DNA of 64,000 nt from Akebia trifoliata (taxonomy: Eukaryota; Streptophyta; Magnoliopsida; Ranunculales; Lardizabalaceae): assembly GCA_017979445.1 (NCBI GenBank), contig CM030718.1, forward strand, positions 16,966,760 to 17,030,759, given 5' to 3'. The stretch's first letter is position 1; every line of letters begins with the position of its first letter. Shown here one piece after another: positions 44,190 through 56,231 of this stretch. A program made the translations under genes and the position numbers. A model generated the notes under the pieces. The model made no database searches, was not told the DNA's origin, and was given only the letters and a program-made list of their open reading frames with translations.

Positions 44190-44815
44190 TAATTTAGTAA
44201 GGCGAGTTCGTCTCTCAGATAAAAACCCTCTTACAGAGTTGTCTCTCTCACTCCCGACACGACTAACCTCTGAAAATCGCCAAAGTCGACAACACCATCT
44301 GCAAATACAAGCGAGGAAATAGTCTACAAATCTAAGCCGCCAGGTACGCCATTTATTCAAATCAAAGAAACCCTGATGTCTACTCTCTCTCTCTGTATAA
44401 GAAACAAATAGAACTTTATTTTGATTTTTATCACTCTCCTCTAACCTAACAATAGATCCGTGATTTTTCTGAATAAAAAGGGAGATTTTCTTGTGCGAAT
44501 CTATGTTTTTAAAGAGATTATACCGTGCAAAGAATCTTGAGAATCTCAGTGTTTTTTCGCAATTGTAACTTGCTTTGGTGGAATGTGTCAATGAGAATTG
44601 TTGTTGCCTCTGGCAACTGTTTGTGTTTTTTTCTTTTTTATTTTTTATTTGAGTTTTTATATGTTTTGGATTGTCTCTGCCGAAACTTTAGGATACAAAC
44701 GATACAAAAAAAACTTATAACTGAACGATAAAATTCTGCATGCATGTTTCGTCTCAGGATGCTGAAATTCTGAAACGTTTTGTACAAAACATTACGAAAG
44801 GATACAAAATTTTAA
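44190..44815 (+). other. Possible 5' end fragment of a host gene (UTR exon, intron, start of exon 2)
   Basis: The plus strand reads like a non-coding first exon up to CCGCCAG at about 44344, then GTACGCC, a T-rich stretch and TTTCGTCTCAG at about 44758, followed by GATGCTGAAATTCTG. This GT...AG arrangement resembles the first intron of a plant gene. I do not recognise the short possible exon 2 (DAEILKRFVQNITKGYKIL), and the LTR at 44819 cuts it off. The minus-strand open frame 44061-44591 covers the same area and looks like chance. Confidence 0.25.
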
Positions 44816-44818
44816 ACC

Positions 44819-45950
44819 ATGCCCATTGCAACATTATATAGTCAATTGGCATTGGAAAATCTTTCACAATGGTCAATAAAATCTTTTGTGCATTTCTATA
44901 ATTTTTCTTTCTTCTTCTTCACCAACTAAGTAGCCTATTCTCTATTCTTCCTAAAGTAGAACAAATTTAGAATGGATAAAACATAGGTTATCTTACATCA
45001 AATTCAAAGTATAAAAAATAAAATAAAAACACAAGGGAAAGCAAGTACTAAGAGAATGAGATAGGGAAAGACCTCATTCTTACATTAATCTTTGATGAAG
45101 GATAGGGCCCTCACCGATCATAGCTATTGATGACAAGTTCATTCACTTGGGCTTAAAATGGATCGGATTTTATCCGAATTCGATTTTTAGCAGGTTTGGT
45201 TCCTTCTAGTATAACCGAATTAAAATATGGGTTGATGTCCCTTAACCTGAGTCGGATATTGGTCGGATATGGATCCATCCCTATATCCGAATGATATATA
45301 ATTTTGTACGCTTTATTTTTATATTTTTTAGTCTATCATTCATCAAAAAATGAGTATTAGGTGTAGTAGTCAAAGCTTCTCTTCTAAAGGGGAGAGGTCT
45401 TGAGTTTAAGTCACATTTAAGCCATATTTTTTAATAAATTACTTTGAAATGGTTTGAAATTATTTGACTGACTGACCCGAATCAATTAATTCGGTTGGAT
45501 TGGATTCGGATATGGGTTTAATGAAAATAAAAAAAAATTCAAATATGGTTTGAGCTAGTAGGATCCAAGTTAGATCCGGATTTGGATCCCAAATAAAAAA
45601 ATCCGGATTTGGATCCCAAATAAAAAAATCTGGATATGGATATGGGTAGACACATATCCGACCTAAACACGACCAGCTTTAAGCCCATCATTCACAGCCC
45701 ACGTAATTGTGCATATCATGTTTTCTAAATAGGAATCCATCTATATTTAGTTACTCTCTTTTAATAGTTGTTATTAGCAAGTGATAAGAATTAATCACCT
45801 TAGATTTATGTTAGCAGGTGATAAGATTTCAACAATGTGGGTGTAATCCTAACATCTATATAATGGGTTAATTTTGATTGAGAAAGAAAGGAATATATTC
45901 ACAATTTTTCTCTTCACCCCCTCTCATGATTTTTCACTTTTGGATCTTGG
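44819..45950 (+). repeat. LTR copy, left arm of an inverted pair, with a hAT-type insertion
   Basis: Reverse complement of 49880-50460 once the 541-bp insertion at 45147-45687 is removed. It begins TGCCCATTGCAAC. To its right, GAGTATCAGAGTC near 45978 is a decayed tRNA-iMet primer site, so it acted as a 5' LTR in plus orientation. Confidence 0.65.
45147..45687. mobile_element. Non-autonomous hAT-type element, 541 bp
   Basis: Ends TTGGGCTTAAAATGG and CTTTAAGCCCA are inverted repeats. A perfect 8-bp duplication TCATTCAC flanks it (45139-45146 and 45688-45695), as expected for hAT transposition. The right arm at 50114-50121 shows the uninterrupted site. A relative lies at 55699-56223. No transposase is present. 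Confidence 0.85.
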
Positions 45951-45999
45951 GAATCAAGCTTCAAATCATCGAGTATCAGAGTCATTGATTATACATGAC

Positions 46000-46390
46000 C
46001 ACCATGAGAATGCAAAACCAGGTAAAACGCCTAGAAATTGATCTATCCATTATGACTAATCAGTTAGCCAAATTACTGAAGCATCAAAAAAGGATAACAA
46101 TGTATCTTATCGATCTGAAGGATTTCTAAGCAAATACTGATAAGAAGTTTTCCACTTATAAGGATGTTGTTGACCTAAATTTTGTATAATTAAAGCATGC
46201 TGTGATCTATCCAAAATTTCTTGCTACAAGGGGCAAGAAGGATCGTTGATTTGAGACCTACAACCTTGGGTATTCCACCACTCACATTTCTATTGTTACT
46301 AGCTCTCCTTCTACACTCCAACCAAGGTTTAATAGGGATGATCCTTTCAATTAGGTGTACCAAGCTCAACTTTTTTCAAGTATAATAAGA
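46000..46390 (+). pseudogene. gag: Gypsy gag pseudogene, N-terminal part
   Basis: A frame with stops reads MTTMRMQNQVKRLEIDLSIM near its start and, near 46320, LQPRFNRDDPFN-VYQAQLF, which matches the PKFDG-DP-GW-F-A-QFF block of gypsy Gag. It then breaks off; the continuation is at 48890. Confidence 0.6.
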
Positions 46391-48889
46391 TTTGTCAGAA
46401 TCTTGCTATAGATAGTTTTGTTCCATTGTTTCAATTTTTTTTTACAAAAATTGAAACGATACCAAAACATTTCCAAAATATTTCGAGACATACAAGACAT
46501 TCCGATACAATAATTTCAAAATTTAAAGAAAGCTTTTAGAGGATACTAAGGTCAAGGGGCACATCATCTGTTTGAAAACACACGGTTATTTCAAATATTT
46601 ACAAAATAAGAAGGGGCAAGGTCTAAATGGGTCAATCTAGAAGATGAGAACGAGGTCAAGGGTATGTCATTAGTTCGAAAACACGGATTTCTTAAAGAAG
46701 AAATAGAAAACGAATTCAGAGGAGAAAACGAAAAGAGATGCAAAGAAAATGAAGAAGAATGATACAAGGAAGAGAAAGGAGTTGACCTAACAAAAGAGAG
46801 AGAAGATGCAAAGAAAATGAAGAAGAATGACATAGGGAAGAGAAAAGAGTTGACCTGAACTCCAGCACGACTCTAGCGCAACTCCGACAATCCAAGTACT
46901 TGAACGTGAATGATGAGGACATCACAAGCATACCCTTCAGAATGTTCTAAAGGAGGAAAATACACTTAGATTCACTGTGGATGGACGGAGTATGGACATG
47001 AAGTTCATGGACGAGCACCATTGGATCCTTCTCATTGGGTCATCATATTTCATGTTTTTATTTAGTTTATGTTTATCAATCTATTTTAGTGTTTAGGATG
47101 AGTATTTGATGTCATTTTCATATTTAATTAGCCTATGGTATTAGTATAGGTGTTTAGGGGAAATGTTATAACTTTATAATGATTTTTTAATGAGTTTTCA
47201 TAGGCTGAAAATTCAAAAGAAATAAAGTAACGGGATTGGGACATAAATGGTATTTATGATTTTGTTTTATTTAAGTTGTTTTCATTTTATTAGTTGGATG
47301 GTTGAGATTAGATTTACGGTTTAGAGAACATCATAAATACTTGCTTATTGCTATAATTTTCTTTAATGATAAATAAAATTGAGATGGAAGCTTTGATATT
47401 CTCATTAATGGTGTGGTGTGAGGTTATTTTGGAGTAAGTCCAAGGTAACATTAATTTTCTCTATTGAGGTAGGTATTTACTGTTTTCTTAACATCTTCCT
47501 TCTCACTTTCTTTATTAAATTTCTATTTTAAACCTCTAAAACATCAATAAACCCTAGCCAATCCATTCTATAAAGTTAAATCCCTCGAAATTCTTTCATC
47601 CGTTGAAATCTAATCCTAATACTCTTAAAAAATAGACCTAACCTTTCCCTACTTGAACCACATCATTCCTTACCATCCAAAAATCTAATCACCTTCTGGT
47701 TTTTTAGCCTACAATTTGTCCAGACCTTGTTAACTTGCAGCCCCACAAATCAACACAACGTATCTTGCAAAGTTTGCATTAAAATTGAGCCTACAAATCT
47801 ATTTTGAATATCTATCTGAAATCCTAGGCTAGAGGAAGACTTGTCTTCCATTGAAACATATTATTAGTACTTGAATAGCTATTACTTTGGGATTGTGATG
47901 AACCTTAGGACTATTTTGATTATCGCTTAGATTCTCTTGAATATACATGAATGTATGAGCTTATGATTTATATTTGCATTGTTTATATTAATTCAGTCCG
48001 ATCTCATATTTATTATCCTAGGGTAACATTCACGGTCCTACATCAAAGGACACCTCTCTCTCTTTGTGGTAAAATCAAATTAGACTGAAAGAAACTTAAA
48101 TGTTTCGATTCCATACTCATTTCACCTTGGACTGTTGAAAACCGAGATGTTTCAACCGAAACATTCCGAAAAGAAATGAGATTTGGAACTATAATGCTAC
48201 CAACAAAATTTCCATGGACTTTTTCCACTTAGATGAGACAGTGATGCAGGACGATGAGGGGAGAAAAGAAAAGAAAATTTGATTTAGGAAAAATAGGGGA
48301 TTTAGGAAAATCTGTTTGGGGATTGGGTAAGGATTTGGATAGGAAAGGATAATTTAATTTTGGATTTTGGGCAAGTATAACCACAATTTCAATGAAAATA
48401 GTTAAAGGTTAAGAGAAATGATAAAAGATTATGCATTGAGGTTTGTAGGTTTTAAGAATCAAGAATCAATAAAAACAAAATAATAGAAAAGAAAAATAAA
48501 GATTAGAGGAAAAAAGAGAAGGGGTAGAAAGATAAAACCTTGGAATTACACTAAGAATGGTAGAGAATTCACTTCACTCCATGAAAGAAACACATTCTTT
48601 ATTCATTAAAATCTTTATTATCATTCATTAAAACAAAAACCCTAATACAATCTATATAAAGAAAATAAATTTAAGAGCCCTAGTCAAAATAAAATACCAA
48701 ATAAATAAATCTAATTTTAATAACTTTTTCTCTCCTAATAAACTTAAATAAAAGATGAACTAAAGTTACTAAATTGCTCCTAAATATTATACTAAGACCA
48801 TGGGCCAATAAAACATCAAAATAGGCCCAAAAGACATGAAAATAAAGTCCTAAAACAGAAATCTAGATAAAAATTAAAATCTTCTCTTT
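46391..48889. other. Unassigned 2.5-kb block splitting a gypsy gag
   Basis: It separates two parts of one gag, so it is most likely an inserted element, but I found neither target duplication nor termini. A 'gaaacgatacc' hairpin-like text starts near 46430, and 'gtttcgattcc...gatgtttcaaccgaaacattcc' lies near 48098-48168. An internal duplication of about 70 bp (AGAAGAATGA, CAAAGAAAATGAAGAAGAAT) at 46736-46855 explains two overlapping minus-strand frames. No protein recognised. Confidence 0.4.
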
Positions 48890-49440
48890 AAGATTTGACG
48901 CCCCCATAAGAAAGCCTTCCAATAGTACATTGGATATAGGATGTGATTGCTACTTGGACAAGGGAAGAGTTTCGTTCGGCGTTGTACATTCACTTTGGTG
49001 CAATCAAACACACTAGACCTAGAGCGTTTTTTGACCGATTGCAATAATGTGGGAATGTGCAAGACTACCCTGATGAGTTTTTCAAGCCTATCCAACTTGA
49101 CAATATGACTACCTGAATTATGTATGGTAAACGCATTTGTAAGTGGCTAGCAGGATGACATTCATGGCGAGGTGAAATTCTTCAGCCGGACACATTGATT
49201 CAAGCAAATAACCATGCTTGGCATGCTAAAGAGAAGATTATTACACTTCAAAAGCCCATGACTTCAACTACAAAACATTTTATCTCACCTATCTCATCGA
49301 CTTATTTTCCATAGCTGATGGCAGCCTCTAAGACAGGACCAACACTGCCTACCACTTTTCCCATTCGATGACTTACTTCTACCAAAATGGATGAACCAAA
49401 GAGTCATGGATTGTGCTTCAATTGGGATGAGCAGTTTCAA
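48890..49440 (+). pseudogene. gag: Gypsy gag pseudogene, C-terminal part
   Basis: Reading with stops: TREEFRSALYIHFGAIKHTR, then VQDYPDEFFKPIQLDNM, then PDTLIQANNHAWHAKEKII. These match the retrotrans-Gag domain (W-EF--AL--RFG...V-EY--EF--L) and the segment after it. Near 49405 GLCFNWDEQF is the start of a CCHC knuckle (GLCFNCDEKF) that has lost a Cys. Probably the chromovirus branch. Confidence 0.68.
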
Positions 49441-49879
49441 AATCTCATTTTAGTTTAAAAGAAATCTTCTAAAAATTGGAGCAAAATTTATCAACAAGCA
49501 TGACATATTATATTAAGTAACATCTATGAAACAACTTATCAATAAAAAAAAAGTCTGATATTCTGAAATAGGATAAGAAAATATCCTATACATGCAATAA
49601 ACAGTTCTTTGGGAAGAAAAAATTGTGTTTTTTAAGAAATATGTTGGTTGAGATGTGAACCAACTTAAACCCAAAAAATTCTAATAAAGATTTTCAGTAT
49701 CTGAGTATGCTTTAATCGATTATCCAAGTATATGACTAAGATTTCTGAGTTTCTGTAGTTTCTGAGTTCTAACGTCAAACAAAGATTTAAAAAAAAAATC
49801 TGGATGAAACAAAGAGAGAGTGATGCGTACCAGGCAGCACAACAGCAGTCATGCAGCATTCTATTCTTTTACTCCTTTC
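49441..49879. other. Unassigned interval
   Basis: No gene or repeat recognised. The minus-strand frame 49665-49859 has no recognisable content. A GA microsatellite ends it at about 49890-49905. Confidence 0.35.
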
Positions 49880-50460
49880 TTCTTATTTAAGAGAGAGAGA
49901 GAGATTGTGAATATATTCCTTTCTTTCTCAATCAAAATTAACCCATTATATAGATGCTAGGATTACACCAACATTGCTGAAATCTTATCCCTTGCTAACA
50001 TAAATCTAAGGTGATTAATTCTTATCACTTGCTTGTAGCAACTATTAAAAGAGAGTGACTAAATATAGATGGACTCCTATGTGGAGGACAGGATATGCAC
50101 AACCACGTGAGTTGTGGATAAGCTTCTCATCAATTGCTGCGATCGGTGAGGGCCCTATCCTTCACCAAAGATTAATGTGAGAATGAGGAGGTCTTTCCTT
50201 ATGTTCTCTTAGTGCTTGCTTTACCCTGTGTTTTTTTTTTTTTGTTGATGTTTTGAGTTTGATGTAAGATAATCTATGTTTTATCGATTCTAAGTTTGTT
50301 CTACTTTAGGAAGAATAGAGGAAGGGTTAATTAGTTGGTGACGAAGAAGAAAGAAAAATTATAGAAATGCACAAAAGATTTTATTGACCATTGTGAAAGA
50401 TTTTCCTATGCCAATTGGCTATATATTTTAAAGGGTAATTATAAAATGTTGCAATAGGGT
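49880..50460 (-). repeat. LTR copy, right arm of the inverted pair (empty hAT site)
   Basis: Reverse complement of 44819-45950 without the hAT-type element. GTGGATAA at 50114-50121 is the unoccupied target position. Two LTRs of one family facing each other point to two elements or to a rearranged one. Confidence 0.65.
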
Positions 50461-52329
50461 TAAAAGTAATTCTGGTAGGTTGAATAAGCTTGTGGATTGT
50501 GCTGTGGGTTTCACGAGGGTAGGTTTGGATAGTCCCTTTTCCTTGTGACCCAAGAAGGGATTGGCTGGGCTTTTTATGGGTTCAAAATAGGAAATAAAAG
50601 AAAAAAAAAAAGAAAAAAAGAAGAAGAAAAGAATACTAAGAAGAAGAAGATGATAGATTTACCTTGGAATCACACCATTGATTTCCATGGCATCACCAAT
50701 GCCTCAACATTCAAGCAAGAAAAGACAGCCAAGTTACTAACTTACTGATACACATGATTGTTAGGAAGCATAGTTTCTACATGCATTGGGGAGTACTCTT
50801 GATACTTCTTACCCTAGGAGACCATGTTCACACTTCATCAATAAAAATAGGCATTACATAAACATTCAATTATAACCGGTTTTTTATGTCTCTCAAATCA
50901 CTATAATATTCTTGAGGGGGTAAATTTCAGCGTACACCTCTAGATTAGAGGATTGAAGGGTTGGTATCACTCCTTTAGATGTCGCCTCAATCTCCTTGCC
51001 GGATGGGTACCTATTGATGACACTTTGATGCTCAAGCTAGTAATAAAATAGGCACAAGTATTATCAAACCTTACTTCTTGGGTCGACAAGCACTCCTCCA
51101 TTGAGGATATCAAGGCCACATGAAAAGGAAATATCTCATTAGTTTGTGGCTTAGATCTTGAGGTGCGTGTGCGGAGATACCCCAATAACTTTATTTAAAG
51201 GCAATATGTGGTTTTTAAGATGTTTTAATTTTAGCTAGTCTTATTAATAAGCTATGAATATTTCAATTATATTCTCTTTTTTTCTGGTTTGCCATTATTC
51301 TTGTGCTACACACACTAAAGAATGGTGACTTTGAAACTAAATGGCATTTTAAATCCTTTACCAATTATTGCCCAAAAAGTAATGTATATTTAGTTTTATT
51401 TTTTATAACCATTACTCATGATGCCCTTTTAAGCTTAACGTCAAATTTCAAAGGAAGTAACTTACCAATGACAAGCTATACAAGCTATAATATGTATGAG
51501 TGGACTTGGAAATGTATGTTTTTGTCAGATGAAGGAATCATTTCTTATTTTCAGAACCCTTTTAGTCCTTAACAAGTTTAACTATCGTAGAATAATTTGT
51601 GATGCATGACATGCATAACAAACAATCTAAACATAGTTCTTTATCAGTCTTGAAAGGGGGTTTAGAGTTTTGTTCTGGTTTTGTTTTGGTTTTGGGCTAG
51701 CTTCCAGTTCTGAGTTCATTTCTTCTTCATGTTTTGTTTTTTATTTGTCTTCATATGAACCTTGTTCTTGTTCTGTTTTGCATACATGTAGTTGACCTTG
51801 ACAGAACGATGCTCTTCCTTTTACTCTTGGAAATGAGCTTACTCTTCTTTGTAAAGATGGACAATCAGGCCTTCCATGGAGAATTCCTTGGACTTTATGA
51901 CAGAGTGTGTTACCAAATCCTTCTAGGAGGGTGGTAGTTTGTCGATCAGAATTGCCATTGTGAATTGTTCATCTACATTCATTCCTTAGTCAATATTTTA
52001 TCTGCAGCTTGTGTGATTGAGTAACAACGAATTATTGCCAGCCATCTAAAATTTCAAATATCAATTTACGATGTGTATTTTTTTTTTGTTTTTTTGTTGG
52101 AGCATCACAAAATATGCTTGGTCATACTAAAATCTGCATTGTAATCCTATGGGTCATCTGCTAGGCAATATAAAATGTAGGCTTTGCGTGTGAAATTAAC
52201 CTTCCTGCTTGCTGCTTCATATTCACTTCTCAAACGTGGTGCCTAAGTAGAAGAACATCGTTTGTTTCCACATCTTGTGGTTCATCCCTTTAAATTGGTA
52301 GGGATTGTGGTCAGAGGAAGCATAAGAGT
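50461..52329. other. Unassigned interval, no clear gene
   Basis: Single-copy-looking sequence without repeats I can name. Short open frames (50545-50748, 51303-51572, 51734-51937 and 50967-51185 on the minus strand) carry no known domain. It could contain introns or exons of a decayed gene. Confidence 0.3.
51800..51962 (+). pseudogene. Possible degraded exon
   Basis: One frame reads NDALPFTLGNELTLLCKDGQ followed by SGLPWRIPWTL, a TGA where TGG (Trp) would fit, then QSVLPNPSRRVVVCRSELPL and a stop. The composition looks protein-like rather than random, and the stop is a single-base change. I cannot name the family. It may equally be chance. Confidence 0.25.
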
Positions 52330-52349
52330 TCGGTCCAATTTTCTCCATG

Positions 52350-53060
52350 TTAATATTTCTCATATTAATAAGAAATATTTGAGATACATTAATTAACTTG
52401 GGTTTATACCTGCTTTAAGCAACGATGGCCTAAAAAAATGTGAATTATGTATGCCACCAAAAAAAAAAAATGTATGTTGCCAAAGGAACATTGAATTTTG
52501 CACTTGTATATCTATGAGTTAGAAGATGTTCTGAACTTGTTATTAGATATTTTGAAATTCCAAGAATTGTTATTTTATATTTATATAATCCAAGTAAATT
52601 AAGAATATTTTATTATATATTCAACAATATACTGATAAGTTATGAACCCAGAACCTCTCTTTTACAAAAGAATAACTTGATTTTGGGTTTTTGCTGAAAG
52701 AGGGTAGTTTACATAAGACTATTGGGGCTGATCAATGTGTAAAAATAGAGAATGAGATTTTTTGTAGGTAAGGGCTATGCATGTGATGAATGCTCAAATC
52801 AAATGTTGATAATCCTAATAAAACTTGTACCTATTCTATTTGCTTGTCTTTGGTGAATGTGGCATGTTATAATTTCTCGTATTAATTAGAAATATTTGAG
52901 AAACATGAATTCACTTGGGTTCATACCCGCTCTGCTTTAAACAATGACGGCTTCAAAAAATGTGAGTCATGTATGCAAGCAAAAAAAAAAAAAACAGAAC
53001 CTCAAATGGATGTGGCCAAAGGAACATTGAATTTCTAAGAATTAATGCAAGTATCTATGA
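52350..53060 (+). repeat. Direct repeat pair about 520 bp apart
   Basis: 52350-52510 and 52873-53045 share 'agaaatatttgag', 'cttgggtt.ata', 'aaaaaatgtga.t.atgtatgc', an A-run and 'ggccaaaggaacattgaatt'. A smaller tandem duplication of about 60 bp ('tctaaacttgtggaagtaaaagata') lies at 53072-53175. Function unknown. Confidence 0.6.
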
Positions 53061-53119
53061 GTTAGTAGATATTCTAAACTTGTGGAAGTAAAAGATACTT
53101 GGTAACATTTATGGATGAT

Positions 53120-53853
53120 TAATCTAAACTTGTGGAGGTAAAAGATAGTTGGTAACATTTATAGACGATTACTCGAAAGGTAAACATTTGTCCTTTATGG
53201 ATATAAGAGTGAGTCCTTCAAAATATTCAAGAACTTTATTTTGGAGTAGAAAATCAAAATGATAGAAAATAAAAAGGAAGGTGCTAGCTCGCTAAGTTGG
53301 TTAAAATGTCGAGTAGGTTCAAAACCTGCCTCCCACTAGTTACTAACTACTAGCCTTGTTGCTTATCAAAAAAGGAAAAAGATAGAATAATGAAAATCTT
53401 AGAAGTTATAGAAGCATGGAGTAGAATTCTACATTTTTCAACGAGTTCTTTAATAATAGGGAATGATCAATGAAACGGCATCATGTTATTCTCCGAAAAT
53501 GAACGAAGTTGCTTTGAATGGAAACATATAACCTTTACTGAGCAAGTAAGTGCATTACTCATTAATTCAAGGGCCCCTTCCAATATGTGGATATGGGATT
53601 TTTTAATAGAGTTCTTCGGTCTAAATAAAAATAAATAAATTATGGAAAGGTAGAAAAATGAACTAAAGTTATGATAGGGTTTGGAGCACCTAGCTTATGT
53701 CAGATTGCTTGATTGTTAGAGTCCCAAAGATGGAAGCCAATCTTCTAAGTGCACATTCCTAGGTTATGAATGCAATTTATTTTGAGTATAAATTTCTATT
53801 TATATCTATAAATTAACTATTAGAATAATTGAGCCCCTCAATTAGCATAGATG
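53120..53853 (+). pseudogene. copia integrase pseudogene, first part
   Basis: TFIDDYSKGKH near 53155 is the copia integrase core (Y-V-TFIDDYSR--WV). After the SINE the text continues with pieces of the STFFNEFF and PLPICGYGI type and, near 53680-53770, with FGSLAYVRLLD and CTFLGYECN, which match the copia F-G---Y------R-K-D----C-FLGY block behind integrase. Many stops. The hAT-type element at 53862 interrupts it. Confidence 0.7.
53280..53368 (+). mobile_element. tRNA-derived SINE (89 bp)
   Basis: TAGCTCGCTAAGTTGG resembles a Pol III A box and GGTTCAAAACC a B box, spaced as in a tRNA. The 3' end is TTGTTGCTTATC followed by an A-run. AAAAAGGAA flanks it at 53271-53279 and 53369-53377. It lies inside the copia integrase pseudogene. 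A tRNA pseudogene is the alternative. Confidence 0.65.
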
Positions 53854-53861
53854 GACCTAAG

Positions 53862-55048
53862 TAGGGCTGGCAATGATTTGGTTTTTATCTGGTATCCGGT
53901 CCTATCCGATCAAAAAAATTGGATTTGGATATGTAATTTAGTTTTGACATATCTGGTTAACCTTCGGATTGGTTTCGGGTTTGCCTCGATCCAATCCAAT
54001 AAAAACCCGATCCGATTTATTATATTCTTTTTAATATATATGTAAGCAAACTTTCGTCAGATTTGTTTCAATCCAATGGTAATAACAAAGTGAATTGTAC
54101 AATTATTTGGTTACCACTTTTCTTTTTTTCTTTTTCTCTTTTCATTTTTTTTCCCAAAAGCCATAGCCCTCAACCCCACTGTAAAATCCCTAATTTTTTT
54201 CTTCCCAAAATCATTGTCATCAACCTCACCCATGAATCCTCTTAAGGTACACACACACGCACTCGCTCTCTCTCTCTCCTCTTTTTATTAGGGTTTCTTC
54301 TCATTTTAAGCTCCATTAATGGTGGATCGAAGTAAATCTGAAGAGGAAGACTCCATTAATTGCTGATTGAAGTAAATATAAAGAAGATGAAGACTCCATT
54401 AATGACAACTCCTCTTCAGGTACGCTGGCTTCAACCATGTCCATTGACTTCAAGTGAGGACATATCTTGATCCCGTAATCTTCTCAACAGAATCTAGATC
54501 CAAATCTAAGGTTGCTGGCTCCCCACAGCTTGGCGGTGATATGGATAGATCTAAGGTTGCTAGCTTCAACCATGTGCATTGATTTCTTCTCTCTGCCATC
54601 TTTTCTCTTTGCTCTTCCTTCTTCTTTTTGGTTGGTGAAATTGAGGATTTAAACCTAACTTGTGGATCTTTGAGAATAGTCATCTTTCATCTTTGTTCTT
54701 CTTCTTCTTTGGTTGGTGAAACTGGGGATTCAATTAGTTTTTTTCTCCCCTTTTAATCCAACCTTTGATCTGTGAGTATGTTCATCTCTCCTCTTTATTC
54801 TTCTTCTTGGTTGATGAAATTGGGGTTCAATTGTTTGTTTTCTTCAAATTTTAATCGAACTTTTGGATCTTTGATAATATTAATTGATTCGATGGATTAG
54901 ATCTGATTTGGTTGAAAAGATTAGTAGATCTGATCGGATTTGGTTCAGAGATTTGTAGATCCGATCGGATGTGGATAATAAGGTAATGATTTGGATCGGT
55001 AGCGGTCTGGCACTGATCCGGTACCGAACTGATCCGTTGCTAGCCCTA
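53862..55048. mobile_element. Non-autonomous hAT-type element, 1187 bp
   Basis: Ends TAGGGCTGGCAA and TTGCTAGCCCTA are inverted repeats typical of plant hAT elements. A perfect 8-bp duplication GACCTAAG lies at 53854-53861 and 55049-55056. Subterminal regions repeat GGTCCTATCCGATC / GATCCGGTACC-like words. Its inside is T-rich with duplicated 'actccattaat' words and no transposase. Confidence 0.92.
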
Positions 55049-55056
55049 GACCTAAG

Positions 55057-55690
55057 ATTGAAGACAAGGGTAACTCAAATACAAAATAATAGAACCTAGG
55101 TGGAATCAAACGCTAGAGTGGCCAAGATCTAGGCCTTTTAAAGGTGACCCTTCTACTTTAGAAGATAACATACATCAATGTGTTGAAGCGGTCCTAATTA
55201 TCGACAACTTGGTCATACACCAAAAGGGTGTCAAAATAGTCTTTCTTAACAGAGGCCTAGAATAAGAATACAATACTTATTTATGGACCAAAATGATGAG
55301 TTTAAGATGTTGAATTAAGAGCACAAAGTGTGGAAACTAGTGTCACCTTGTAGTTTGAAATAGGCACCACTAAGTGGTCACATGAAAGTTTGATCACATG
55401 GTATGTTTTAATGTTGTAGAGAAAATGATAATCATAAATGTGTCTACCTTAGATATTATAATGACATGTGTGTTGCTATCTCTTTTACAAAGATGACCTA
55501 ATTTTTGTCTCTAAAATAGAGGTTGTAAAACAAACCAAAACTTCTTGTTCCAAAATTTTGACATTAAAATTATAAAGAATCACAAATAATTTGAATGTCG
55601 TCATATTTATACTCCTTTTTCCCCTAGCATAGGTTGTATCCTAATTAGGGTTATATTGTACCAAAAATGACATGCGAGTATACATACTGT
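55057..55690 (+). pseudogene. copia pseudogene, integrase-RT junction and RT part
   Basis: Continues the copia reading after the 1187-bp element. Near 55280-55500 MDQNDEFKML, KLVSPCSLK and CVYLRYYNDMCVAISF match the copia RT text (KLKKSLYGLKQAPR...HCVY.K) in decayed form, with stops. Confidence 0.6.
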
Positions 55691-55698
55691 ACAAGACC

Positions 55699-56223
55699 TA
55701 GGGCTTAAAATGGGTTGGGTTTCATGCGAAATCCGAGTGATCTAAATCCAAATTTAGTGGGTTTGGTTCCTTCAAGTATATCCGAATTAAAAAATGGGTC
55801 GGAGATGGGTAGATATCCCTTGTCTCGAGTCAGATCCGGGTCGAATACAGATCCATCCCTATATGCATGTAGATCCGAATGATATATTTCTTTATAAGTT
55901 ATATTTTATACTTTTTAGGGTATTTATTTTACAACCAACAAGTGTTGGGATAGCGACTAAGCCACCCTCAATAAAGGAAGAGGTCTTGAGTTTAAGTCAC
56001 ACCTTTAGTGATTTTTATTGAAATAACCTTGAACGGTTCAAAATTATTTGACCTGACTGACTTGAATCAATTAATTCGGTCGGATCTGGATATGGTTTTG
56101 GTAAAAATAAATGGTTCGGATATGATTTTAGTTAGTAGGATCCTAGTCAGATTTGGATCTGAATAAAAAATTAGGATATGGATATACTCATATCCAAGCC
56201 AAACAGACCAATTCTAAGCCCTA
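55699..56223. mobile_element. Non-autonomous hAT-type element, 525 bp
   Basis: Ends TAGGGCTTAAAAT and ATTCTAAGCCCTA are inverted repeats. Flanking 8-mers ACAAGACC and ATAGGACC match at 6 of 8 positions, so this copy is older than the one at 45147. The two share internal text such as GAGGTCTTGAGTTTAAGTCA and AATCAATTAATTCGGT. Confidence 0.8.
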
Positions 56224-56231
56224 ATAGGACC

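Noticed and set aside
44061..44591. Minus-strand open frame of 176 codons
   Set aside because: No recognisable domain. The plus strand there looks like UTR and intron, and the left part overlaps a duplicated non-coding repeat. Probably chance.
46591..46931. Serine/phenylalanine-rich minus-strand open frames
   Set aside because: They reflect a duplicated purine-rich stretch (GAAGAAGAAT, AGAGAAAGGAG) on the plus strand; low complexity, no domain.
53280..53368. Functional tRNA gene
   Set aside because: A- and B-box-like sequences are present, but no cloverleaf with a normal anticodon stem and acceptor stem can be drawn, and direct repeats flank it. A SINE fits better.
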